From an uncultured Paenibacillaceae bacterium (lineage in GTDB: Bacteria > Bacillota > Bacilli > Aneurinibacillales > Aneurinibacillaceae): a stretch of DNA of 12,929 nucleotides. This document shows positions 1 to 5,894 of the stretch, in pieces (within the stretch, counting starts at the first letter, position 1; each line of letters begins with the position of its first letter). The notes beneath the pieces were generated by a model, which was not told the DNA's origin, did no database searches, and was given only the letters and a program-made list of their open reading frames with translations. The DNA is taken from positions 1 through 12,929 of the forward strand of contig CALNBV010000007.1 in NCBI GenBank assembly GCA_937874515.1, written 5' to 3'. The translations under genes and the position numbers were made by a program.

Positions 1-73
1 TTCGTTCTAACTTGTACATTAAATCTGTACCGATATTTCCTGAACCAATAATCGCTGCTTTAATTTTGCTCAT
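1..73 (-). CDS. Acetaldehyde dehydrogenase (acylating), N-terminal fragment cut by window edge
   Basis: Only the first 24 codons are present. They begin MSKIKAAIIGSGNIGTDL, the Rossmann-fold NAD-binding start (GSGNIG, residues 10-15) typical of CoA-acylating acetaldehyde dehydrogenases of the DmpF/MhpF type. These oxidise acetaldehyde to acetyl-CoA as the last step of aromatic meta-cleavage pathways, usually in complex with 4-hydroxy-2-oxovalerate aldolase. The ATG follows AGAGGAGGGG at good spacing. The gene starts 27 bp after the hydratase stop codon, so the two form one operon running off the left edge. The call rests on the short N-terminus plus the neighbouring hydratase; the aldolase and ring-cleavage genes are expected to the left but cannot be seen. 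Confidence 0.85.
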   Translation of the reverse strand, partial: MSKIKAAIIGSGNIGTDLMYKLER

Positions 74-100
74 CCTTGCCCCTCCTCTTACTTTTTTCTT

Positions 101-889
101 TTATTCAAATGAAACGGAAACAGATCCAATACCACTAAAGAGAACGGTGATATGATCTCCCTTTTCAACATCCACAGCAGCTGCAACAGCTCCAGGAAGA
201 ATGACTTCCCCTGCTTTCAAAGCAATGTCAAATTGGGATAATTTATTGGCTAACCAGGCAATAGCGTAGGCTGGATGCCCTAAAGCTGCAGCTCCGGCAC
301 CAGTGCTGATTTGCTGTCCATTTTTCTCAAGCACCATTCCCATTAATTGCAAATCTAAACCTTCGATAGTGGTTGCTTTGTTGCCTAATACAACCCGTGC
401 AGATGAACCATTATCCGCAATGGTATCTTGCAACTTAATTTTCCAATTTGCAATACGACTGTCAATAATTTCAATGGCAGGAACCACATATTTGGTAGCA
501 GCCAACACGTCAGCCACAGTAATGCCTGGTCCTTTTAAATCGTCTTTTAAGATAAAGGCAACTTCTGCTTCAATCCGTGGTTGCAATAACTCTGCCGTTT
601 CAAAAGATTCGTTATCAGAAATCATCATATAATCGAATAAATGTCCGTAATCTGGCTCGTTTACCCCAAGCATGTTTTGCATGGCTTTTGAGGTAAGTCC
701 AATTTTCTTGCCTGTAATGCGCGCCCCATCTTGTTCTTTCAACTTCACCCATTCCAACTGAATATGATAGGCATCTTCTGGAGTAAGATCCGGATTCCCT
801 TCAGTTAAAGGGGCAATTGGAGTGCGATCTAATTCAGCCTGATAAAGTGCTTTGGCCAATTCTTTAATTTTTGTTCCTGTAGCCTCCAT
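101..889 (-). CDS. dmpE: 2-keto-4-pentenoate (2-hydroxypenta-2,4-dienoate) hydratase
   Basis: 262 residues, the usual family length. The enzyme adds water to 2-hydroxypenta-2,4-dienoate to give 4-hydroxy-2-oxovalerate in the lower meta-cleavage pathway. Hydratase-type motifs are visible: GKKIGLTSKAMQNMLGV (about 60-76), the metal-ligand acidic residues E107 and E109 in RIEAEV and E140 in AIEIIDSR, and GAGAAALG (about 198-205). From memory the sequence follows DmpE/XylJ more closely than the related 4-oxalocrotonate decarboxylases (for example KKIGLTSKA rather than LKMGLTSWA), so hydratase is preferred, although the two share a fold. The ATG follows AAAGGAGGA. It is the first gene of a minus-strand operon leading into acetaldehyde dehydrogenase and is divergent from the LysR gene. 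The symbol is by family resemblance; mhpD or xylJ would be equivalent. Confidence 0.88.
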   Translation of the reverse strand: MEATGTKIKELAKALYQAELDRTPIAPLTEGNPDLTPEDAYHIQLEWVKLKEQDGARITGKKIGLTSKAMQNMLGVNEPDYGHLFDYMMISDNESFETAELLQPRIEAEVAFILKDDLKGPGITVADVLAATKYVVPAIEIIDSRIANWKIKLQDTIADNGSSARVVLGNKATTIEGLDLQLMGMVLEKNGQQISTGAGAAALGHPAYAIAWLANKLSQFDIALKAGEVILPGAVAAAVDVEKGDHITVLFSGIGSVSVSFE

Positions 890-958
890 CTATTAGTTCC
901 TCCTTTATTTCACTTAAAGAGTTTTCTTTAATAGCAAAGTTATAAACAATGGAATGTA

Positions 959-976
959 AGTAAGTTAGTACTTACT
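959..976. promoter_or_regulatory. Operator-like inverted repeat at hydratase operon start site
   Basis: AGTAAGT-TAGT-ACTTACT: perfect 7-bp arms around a 4-bp centre. It lies at about +1 to +18 of the predicted hydratase promoter, where a repressor would block transcription. LysR activators usually bind further upstream, so either the divergent LysR protein does not use this site or another regulator acts here. The binding protein is unknown. Confidence 0.4.
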
Positions 977-982
977 ATCCTT

Positions 983-1011
983 ATAATAAAAAAAATTTCA
1001 TCTTTTATCAA
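983..1011 (-). promoter_or_regulatory. Sigma-A-like promoter of the hydratase operon
   Basis: On the minus strand TTGATA (1011-1006) is followed after 17 bp by TATTAT (988-983). The predicted start is near 976, leaving a leader of roughly 87 nt before the hydratase ATG. Spacing and hexamers fit sigma-A; the region is very AT-rich, which raises the chance of a fortuitous match. Confidence 0.5.
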
Positions 1012-1142
1012 TATTAAAATTTAAAAAAATAATCTATTTTTTATGAAAAATTTTGAATATAATAAAATTGTTGTAAAAAAGCGGATTTCCAAGAAAAAAG
1101 GTCCCAACCTCCATTGTTTTTAATTTTTTAAAACTTTATAAT

Positions 1143-1180
1143 AATGTTAACATTGCTAATATTCCACGTCCAATTACAAT
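1143..1180 (+). promoter_or_regulatory. Candidate LysR-gene promoter with overlapping palindrome
   Basis: A perfect 12-bp palindrome AATGTTAACATT (1143-1154) overlaps a weak -35 TTGCTA (1153-1158), followed after 16 bp by TACAAT (1175-1180). The arrangement would allow autorepression of the LysR gene. A TATAAT at 1193-1198 is an alternative -10 but has no good -35. Together with the hydratase promoter this accounts for the 890-1236 intergenic region, the rest of which is featureless AT-rich DNA. Confidence 0.3.
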
Positions 1181-1236
1181 ACTTTTAATTTTTATAATAT
1201 TTCGATAGATTTTCTTTATACATGGGGGGAAAAATC

Positions 1237-2133
1237 ATGAACTATGATCAACTTTATGCTTTTTACTATGTGTCAAAAGTCATGAATTTCACTAAAGCCA
1301 GTGAAATTCTTAACTTAACTCAACCCGCCATTACTACTCGCATACGAAATTTAGAAGATGAACTCTCCTGCCAGTTATTCGACAAGCAAGGTAAAAGACT
1401 AAATTTGACAAAAGAAGGTAAAATCCTGCTAGAATATGCAAAAAAGATTATTTTTTACGCTGGGGAAGCCAAAGAAGCGTTAAGTATAGCAAATCAACCT
1501 CAACTTACCATTGGTTTTTCTCCTGCTTTCTCCAACAAAGTCATTACCAAAGCCGTCAAAGAATTTGTGCCTAACCATGAATATATCTATTTAAAAATTA
1601 TTGAACAGCATGATTCTCTCGATTTATTAGAACAAGTAAAAAATCAAACTCTAGATTTGGCCTTTGTCCGCACTCCTACTTTTGATCCTAATTTAACAGT
1701 TGATAACGTTTTTAAAGATAAGATTTATATTTTTGTTTCCCCGGATCATCCACTTAGCACGAAAAAAATAGTAACGAAAGAGGATCTTGAAGGGCAAACC
1801 ATGGTTCATTATTCCCGTAGTATGGGATATTGGAAACGGGTAGAGGAAACCGTCGTAGGTGTGAAAGATTTGAAAAAATTTGAAGTTAGGAACATGGAAT
1901 TAATGAAGAAGTTCGTCAAAGAGGGGTTGGGCTTTAGCATTCTTCCCTATTTCACACTTCATGAAGAAGAACAAAAAGGGGAGATTGTGGTCATAGAATA
2001 TGAACCTTTAAATGAAATCCCCCGAGATATTGTATCTGTTTACTATACTGGATCAGCCCGCACCGATTTAATTAAAACTTTTATTTCTTGTTGCATGAAA
2101 CATATTGAAAGTGATCCCATTTATTCTTTTTAA
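1237..2133 (+). CDS. LysR-family transcriptional regulator
   Basis: 298 residues from the chosen start. The N-terminal winged helix-turn-helix (about residues 1-62) is typical: FTKASEILNLTQPAITTRIRNLE (FTKASEIL, then NLTQPAIT and the recognition helix), then LFDKQGKRLNLTKEGKILLEYA. The remainder (about 88-295) is the two-lobed effector-binding domain. An upstream in-frame ATG at 1222 would give 303 residues, but it lies before the GGGGGGA (1224-1230) that serves as SD for the ATG at 1237, so the later start is better supported. It is divergent from the meta-cleavage hydratase operon, the usual place for a LysR regulator of that operon; the inducer (probably a pathway aromatic or intermediate) cannot be read from sequence. 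Confidence 0.88.
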   Translation: MNYDQLYAFYYVSKVMNFTKASEILNLTQPAITTRIRNLEDELSCQLFDKQGKRLNLTKEGKILLEYAKKIIFYAGEAKEALSIANQPQLTIGFSPAFSNKVITKAVKEFVPNHEYIYLKIIEQHDSLDLLEQVKNQTLDLAFVRTPTFDPNLTVDNVFKDKIYIFVSPDHPLSTKKIVTKEDLEGQTMVHYSRSMGYWKRVEETVVGVKDLKKFEVRNMELMKKFVKEGLGFSILPYFTLHEEEQKGEIVVIEYEPLNEIPRDIVSVYYTGSARTDLIKTFISCCMKHIESDPIYSF

Positions 2134-2153
2134 GTATCCTTATGTCTTTGTCT

Positions 2154-2208
2154 GTGTCCATTATACCCTCAGGTCCTTTCCTACTGAAGGAATAGTGGAC
2201 ACGTTTCT
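2154..2208 (+). terminator. Intrinsic terminator of the LysR gene
   Basis: Long hairpin with outer arms GTGTCCA (2154-2160) and TGGACAC (2196-2202), extended by near-complementary TTAT/ATAG and an inner CCTCAG/CTGAAGG pairing, followed by a modest T-rich tail GTTTCTTT. It sits between the convergent LysR gene and the unknown minus-strand gene and appears to serve the plus strand mainly. Confidence 0.5.
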
Positions 2209-2913
2209 TTATGGGTTTATGCGAAGATCAGGATAAATCAGGTTATTATGGGTCCATTTGGCGAATGCTTTGCCACTCCCCTCCAAATCAATCCCAATCA
2301 CTCCTTCTGTTGGCAGGAGTTCATGAGATAGAAGATAGGTAACCAGCTTTTTCCCTTCCTCAATTGCCCTTTCCTTTGGCCCCGTTACCTGGAAGGTCCA
2401 AAAACCTACATGCCATTCTAAGGTCCCTTTTTGCCGGTTCCCTTCAAACCCACCAGTTAACCCATTTCCCAGTTCAACCATTTCTTTATTTGGATTCAAG
2501 TAGATAAAGTTTTCATAGAGCCATTGGCGGGCTTCATATTCAGACTCCTTATGGTTCCCATTAAAAACAAGAAGAGGATTTTGATCCTTTGTTAGAAGTG
2601 AATAGGAATAACCATCAGAGCTTGCATCAAAGGATGTACTAACAGAAAGATCCATTATTTTAAAGGTGGGTTCTGTTGGAGCATAAATAGGCATGTTTTT
2701 ATGTTTTTCCTTTATAGGCTTTAAAGCCTGGTCCATTTTTGGATGAAATTGAATCTGTGGTTGAGTAATGACAGATGTTTGATTCAGGGTCTCTTTCTCT
2801 TTATTTTTACTACTGGCCCAAGCCAGGGTTACCCCAATTGTAAGGCCAATAAGAAACATGACCATAACAACATTGATTATAAAAACCCTTATCATCGATT
2901 TTAAATAGGGCAT
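2209..2913 (-). CDS. Unrecognised membrane-anchored protein
   Basis: 234 residues; I do not recognise the family. Residues about 8-31 form one hydrophobic helix with a short basic N-terminus (MPYLKSMIR), followed by a Lys/Glu-rich stretch, consistent with a single N-terminal membrane anchor (or uncleaved signal) and an extracytoplasmic domain of about 200 residues. The C-terminal part is rich in aromatics and glycine (for example WHVGFWTFQVTGP) and has no obvious catalytic motif. The ATG follows GAGGTGG at slightly short spacing; the next in-frame Met (residue 7) lies too far from any SD. The gene is convergent with the LysR gene and separated from the gentisate operon by a strong terminator, so it is probably its own unit. 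Its leader contains an inverted repeat that could mask the SD. Confidence 0.7.
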   Translation of the reverse strand: MPYLKSMIRVFIINVVMVMFLIGLTIGVTLAWASSKNKEKETLNQTSVITQPQIQFHPKMDQALKPIKEKHKNMPIYAPTEPTFKIMDLSVSTSFDASSDGYSYSLLTKDQNPLLVFNGNHKESEYEARQWLYENFIYLNPNKEMVELGNGLTGGFEGNRQKGTLEWHVGFWTFQVTGPKERAIEEGKKLVTYLLSHELLPTEGVIGIDLEGSGKAFAKWTHNNLIYPDLRINP

Positions 2914-2914
2914 G

Positions 2915-2965
2915 ATCCACCTCTTTTTACACAGTTTGTCTAAAAGATATTATGGAGAGGTGGAT
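2915..2965 (-). promoter_or_regulatory. Inverted repeat that may sequester the SD of the unknown membrane protein
   Basis: Perfect 10-bp arms ATCCACCTCT (2915-2924) and AGAGGTGGAT (2956-2965) separated by 31 bp. In a minus-strand transcript starting upstream of 2965 the SD (AGAGGTGG) would be base-paired next to the start codon. No promoter could be placed with confidence, so whether the whole repeat is transcribed is unknown. Confidence 0.35.
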
Positions 2966-2971
2966 TTTATG

Positions 2972-3012
2972 AAAAAAAGGGTACAGAATCATTGAAATTC
3001 TGTACCCTTTTT
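2972..3012 (-). terminator. Strong intrinsic terminator of the gentisate operon
   Basis: Perfect 11-bp stem GGGTACAGAAT (2979-2989) / ATTCTGTACCC (2997-3007) with a 7-nt loop. On the minus strand it is followed by seven T (2978-2972), and on the plus strand by five T (3008-3012). It lies just after the YCII-family gene and closes the five-gene minus-strand operon. Confidence 0.85.
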
Positions 3013-3016
3013 CAGA

Positions 3017-3271
3017 CTATTGAGCATTCCACTCTTTCACTTGATAAATGCATTCATTCTCTACAAACATGGGGTCCTGTTGAACCAATTGTCTTGCACG
3101 ATCAATATTTTCGGCTTGAACTAGATAGGCTCCCCCTGTTTGGTCTATAAAACCTCCGGCCATCACCAGGGTTCCTTCCTGGCGAAGGGTTTGCAAGTAT
3201 TCTCGATGGGCGGGAATCGCATCACCCTGAAAGGTTGATTTACGTTGAATAAAAACAAGATACTTATTCAT
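3017..3271 (-). CDS. YCII-family small protein (last gene of gentisate operon)
   Basis: 84 residues, the normal length of the YCII/YciI family, a dimeric alpha-beta barrel related in fold to muconolactone isomerase. Conserved family positions are visible: H22 in the first helix (AHREYLQTL), GGFIDQTGGAYLVQA (about 39-53), and D66 in the QQDPMF segment, where a His/Asp pair is typical of the family. The ATG follows TGGAGG. It is the last gene before the operon terminator, 17 bp after gentisate dioxygenase, so it is co-transcribed with the pathway. Members often sit in aromatic-degradation operons, but the reaction is generally unknown; a role in isomerising or detoxifying a ring-cleavage intermediate is only an inference. 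Confidence 0.85.
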   Translation of the reverse strand: MNKYLVFIQRKSTFQGDAIPAHREYLQTLRQEGTLVMAGGFIDQTGGAYLVQAENIDRARQLVQQDPMFVENECIYQVKEWNAQ

Positions 3272-3288
3272 ATAAAAACCTCCATTTT

Positions 3289-4407
3289 TTAAGGAATGAT
3301 AGGAATGAATTCATCCTTGATTTCCTGATGGCCATCATTCATTTCATAAGCTTGTTCCTGTTGCACATATAACTTTTCCATAATGGGGCGATCACTCACA
3401 GAGAATAAATAGGCATCTTCTGAAGAAGTGACCACATGTTCATGCCATGCCCAGTTAGGAATGGTAAAGTAGTCCCCTTTGGACCAATCAAAACGAACAC
3501 CGTTAATAATAGTATATCCAGAGCCTTTGAAGGCATGGTAAATGGTAGAGTTGGTATGACGATGGGCTTTAGAACGGAACCCGCCAGGTAATTTTTGCAT
3601 CCAGGATGCAATGGTAGGATTGGCTGTTTCCCCTGTGGATGGGTTAATGTATTCCACAGCAAAGCCATCATATGGATCTGGTTCAAATTGACTTAAGCTG
3701 TCCAATGATGCCAGCACCCCGGATAATTTATAAGCGCCAAGAGGAGCAATATGGGGCACACGATCAGAGATTGGGCGTACCATCCCCCCTGCATAGCGTC
3801 TTGCTGAATAATTATCAGGGACGGAAGGCTGTTCAAGGCCTCCTTCATAAGGATCGAAGAAGGTTCCCCCAATGGCATACATGGTAGGTATGTCCAGGCA
3901 ATCCATCCAAATCATTGGCTCTCCTCCAAGATGTTCATGGCCATGCCACAACCCATGGGGAGTAATGAGGTAATCCCCTTCTTCCATAAAAATTCGTTGA
4001 CCTTGTACAATGGTATAAGCACCATGTCCATTGGTAATAAAACGTAGGGCATTCTGGGAATGACGATGAGAAGGTGCTATTTCACCTGGCAAAATTAATT
4101 GTACCGCTGCATAAAGGGTTTGAGTTGTTGAAGCCCATCCCCAGGGTTGGCGATTGGTGAGACCCGGGTTTTGCAAATAAATGGCCCTGCGTTCTCCCCC
4201 ACGCTCAGGAGTAAAAATCTCCCTCGCTTCCATTAGCATTTTGTGCAGGGTTTCCCACTTCCATAAATAAGGAATAGCATCAGGTGTAGGTTCTTTATGC
4301 ATGAGATCCGGGATAGCATCCCAAAGGGGTCCTAAATGATATTTTTCCAATTCACCGTTAAAGTCCAATACCTCTTTCCTCTGGAAAATACTATTTTTCT
4401 CAGCCAT
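3289..4407 (-). CDS. gtdA: Gentisate 1,2-dioxygenase
   Basis: 372 residues, typical length for this bicupin Fe(II) ring-cleavage enzyme, which converts gentisate and O2 to maleylpyruvate in the cytoplasm. The N-terminal cupin has the metal motif PSHRHSQNALRFITNG (H114, H116) and WHGHEH (H155). The C-terminal cupin has AHRHTNSTIYHAFKGSG (H282, H284) and the partner WHEH (H322, H324). The segments YLQNPGL and TPHGLWHGH are characteristic of gentisate rather than 1-hydroxy-2-naphthoate or salicylate dioxygenases, though the superfamily is close and salicylate 1,2-dioxygenase cannot be fully excluded. The ATG follows GGAAGGTG. It lies 20 bp after the DinB gene within the operon that also encodes a gentisate-forming hydroxylase, which supports the assignment. 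Confidence 0.93.
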   Translation of the reverse strand: MAEKNSIFQRKEVLDFNGELEKYHLGPLWDAIPDLMHKEPTPDAIPYLWKWETLHKMLMEAREIFTPERGGERRAIYLQNPGLTNRQPWGWASTTQTLYAAVQLILPGEIAPSHRHSQNALRFITNGHGAYTIVQGQRIFMEEGDYLITPHGLWHGHEHLGGEPMIWMDCLDIPTMYAIGGTFFDPYEGGLEQPSVPDNYSARRYAGGMVRPISDRVPHIAPLGAYKLSGVLASLDSLSQFEPDPYDGFAVEYINPSTGETANPTIASWMQKLPGGFRSKAHRHTNSTIYHAFKGSGYTIINGVRFDWSKGDYFTIPNWAWHEHVVTSSEDAYLFSVSDRPIMEKLYVQQEQAYEMNDGHQEIKDEFIPIIP

Positions 4408-4427
4408 TCTAAAACACCTTCCTTATA

Positions 4428-4901
4428 TTAGGATATATTCCGTTCCATTTGTTTCACATGATTATGCAAATGTTCCACCATAAAGTGTTCAAGAACAAAA
4501 GCCATAGACCTGGTCCCAAACTTTGGATTGCGAGAGGGGGCTTCTACATACAACTCTTCCTCATTCAAGGTGGACAAGGTATTTGCGATATAAGGTTTCA
4601 CCTTTTCTAAATCACGAAGAATCTTTTCCATCGTCATTTCCTTTGACCGTGCCACCCCGGCCAATCTGTTTTCATCAGCAAGGGTCCGTCCCCAAACCTC
4701 ACTGTTCTTTTTCACCACGGCTAATACTTCATTCACCCAATAAAGGCTTGCTTCTTCAGCATGGCAAAGGATTTCTTTTATAGACCATGCCTCTTCCGAT
4801 GGTTTACGCTCAATGGTTTCTTCAGATTGTGAAGAAGCAATTTGAATCATATGGTCAATTTCTTCATTAATTTGCTGAGTGAGCTTTTGCAGTTGGCTCA
4901 T
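4428..4901 (-). CDS. DinB-fold protein, candidate thiol-dependent maleylpyruvate isomerase
   Basis: 157 residues, a four-helix DinB/YfiT-like metalloprotein. The expected metal ligands are present: H47 in helix 2 (WSIKEILCHAEE) and the HxxxH pair H144/H148 in EHLHNHVKQ. Known relatives include mycothiol-dependent maleylpyruvate isomerase and bacillithiol S-transferases. The gene lies between the acylpyruvate hydrolase and gentisate dioxygenase, exactly where a maleylpyruvate isomerase is needed, and no glutathione-transferase-type (zeta) isomerase is present. I infer a maleylpyruvate isomerase that uses a low-molecular-weight thiol, probably bacillithiol in a Bacillales host. The start overlaps the end of the hydrolase gene by 35 nt, with its SD (GGAGGTGG) inside that gene, suggesting translational coupling. 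The fold is certain enough; the function is inferred from context. Confidence 0.8.
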   Translation of the reverse strand: MSQLQKLTQQINEEIDHMIQIASSQSEETIERKPSEEAWSIKEILCHAEEASLYWVNEVLAVVKKNSEVWGRTLADENRLAGVARSKEMTMEKILRDLEKVKPYIANTLSTLNEEELYVEAPSRNPKFGTRSMAFVLEHFMVEHLHNHVKQMERNIS

Positions 4902-5844
4902 GGGATACCACCTCCATTGTTTTCACCCGATTTTCTAAGACCCCAATCTGGTCAATTTCAATACGGACAACGTCTCCGTCTTGTAAGAAAGTAGGCGGAT
5001 TCATGGCTACCCCAACACCCCCTGCTGTTCCCGTTAAGATGACATCCCCAGGTTCAAGGGTGGTCAAGTTTGAGAGGAATTCCACAAGGTATTGCACAGT
5101 AAACACCAAACTACTTGTATTGGCATGCTGTCTTTCTTCTCCATTAACCGTCAGCGCGATTTCTAAACCAGATGGGTCTGGGATGTCCTCTTTGGTTACC
5201 AACCAGGGACCCATGGGAGCACTTCCCTCTACGGTTTTCCCTTGTAGCCATTGGATGGTTCTTCTTTGAATATCACGATAAGTGACATCATTAACAATGG
5301 TATACCCTGCTACATATTCCAAAGCATCGTCCTGCTTTATGTTTCTTGCACGTTTTCCTATGACAAAAGCAAATTCTGCTTCATAATCCAACTGTTCAGA
5401 GATTGGGAAAAAGGGAATATCATCCTGGGGGCCAATCACCGTATTTGCATACTTAGCAAAAATAACTGGAATTTCAGGAATCTCCCTGCCCATTTCTAAA
5501 ATATGTTCACGGTAGTTGTGGCCTACGCAAATGATTTTACCCGGATTTAAAACGGGGGCATCCAATTTTATTTCTTCAAGGGAATGGATTATTTTCGTAT
5601 TGGAATTCTTTAAATAATCCAGTGCAAATTGGGTGACTTCTTTTGCTATAGCATGACTTTCTTCTCCGCCTTGTAAAAACTCCACCATATTTGCAGGGAG
5701 AAAGGCTTCAGCGATTTGTTTTGCCCGAAGTTTTCCCTGGAATTCTAGCATCAGTTCATAAGCTAAATTCAGATCTATGACCTGTTGATCAACAACGGAA
5801 CCAATTCGTACCTCTCTATTAGAACGAAAACTTACTAGACGCAT
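4867..5844 (-). CDS. FAH-family acylpyruvate hydrolase (probable fumarylpyruvate hydrolase)
   Basis: 325 residues. An N-terminal domain of about 80 residues (MRLVSFRSN...GSVVDQQVIDL) precedes the catalytic FAH fold starting near 97 (NPGKIICVGHNYREHILEMG). The divalent-metal ligands are in place: E155 and E157 in DYEAEFAFVIGK and D186 in VNDVTYRD; QGKTVEGSAPMGPWLVT and GDVILTGTAGGVGVA are family signatures. FAH enzymes hydrolyse C-C bonds of acylpyruvates. In a gentisate operon the substrate should be fumarylpyruvate (giving fumarate and pyruvate), or maleylpyruvate if the DinB protein is not an isomerase. The ATG follows GGGAGGAA, 50 bp after the hydroxylase stop. Related 2-hydroxyhepta-2,4-diene-1,7-dioate isomerases look alike, so substrate is assigned by context. 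Confidence 0.87.
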   Translation of the reverse strand: MRLVSFRSNREVRIGSVVDQQVIDLNLAYELMLEFQGKLRAKQIAEAFLPANMVEFLQGGEESHAIAKEVTQFALDYLKNSNTKIIHSLEEIKLDAPVLNPGKIICVGHNYREHILEMGREIPEIPVIFAKYANTVIGPQDDIPFFPISEQLDYEAEFAFVIGKRARNIKQDDALEYVAGYTIVNDVTYRDIQRRTIQWLQGKTVEGSAPMGPWLVTKEDIPDPSGLEIALTVNGEERQHANTSSLVFTVQYLVEFLSNLTTLEPGDVILTGTAGGVGVAMNPPTFLQDGDVVRIEIDQIGVLENRVKTMEVVSHEPTAKAHSAN

Positions 5845-5894
5845 GGAACATTCCTCCCGATTCTTAACTATATTTTAGATACCAGTCACATCAA

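Noticed and set aside
1222..1236. Longer start for the LysR gene
   Set aside because: The ATG at 1222 precedes the GGGGGGA that is correctly spaced for the ATG at 1237, and family members begin close to the latter.
3396..3887. Overlapping frames on both strands inside gentisate dioxygenase
   Set aside because: They are alternative-frame readings of a gene with complete cupin motifs and have no SD or family features.
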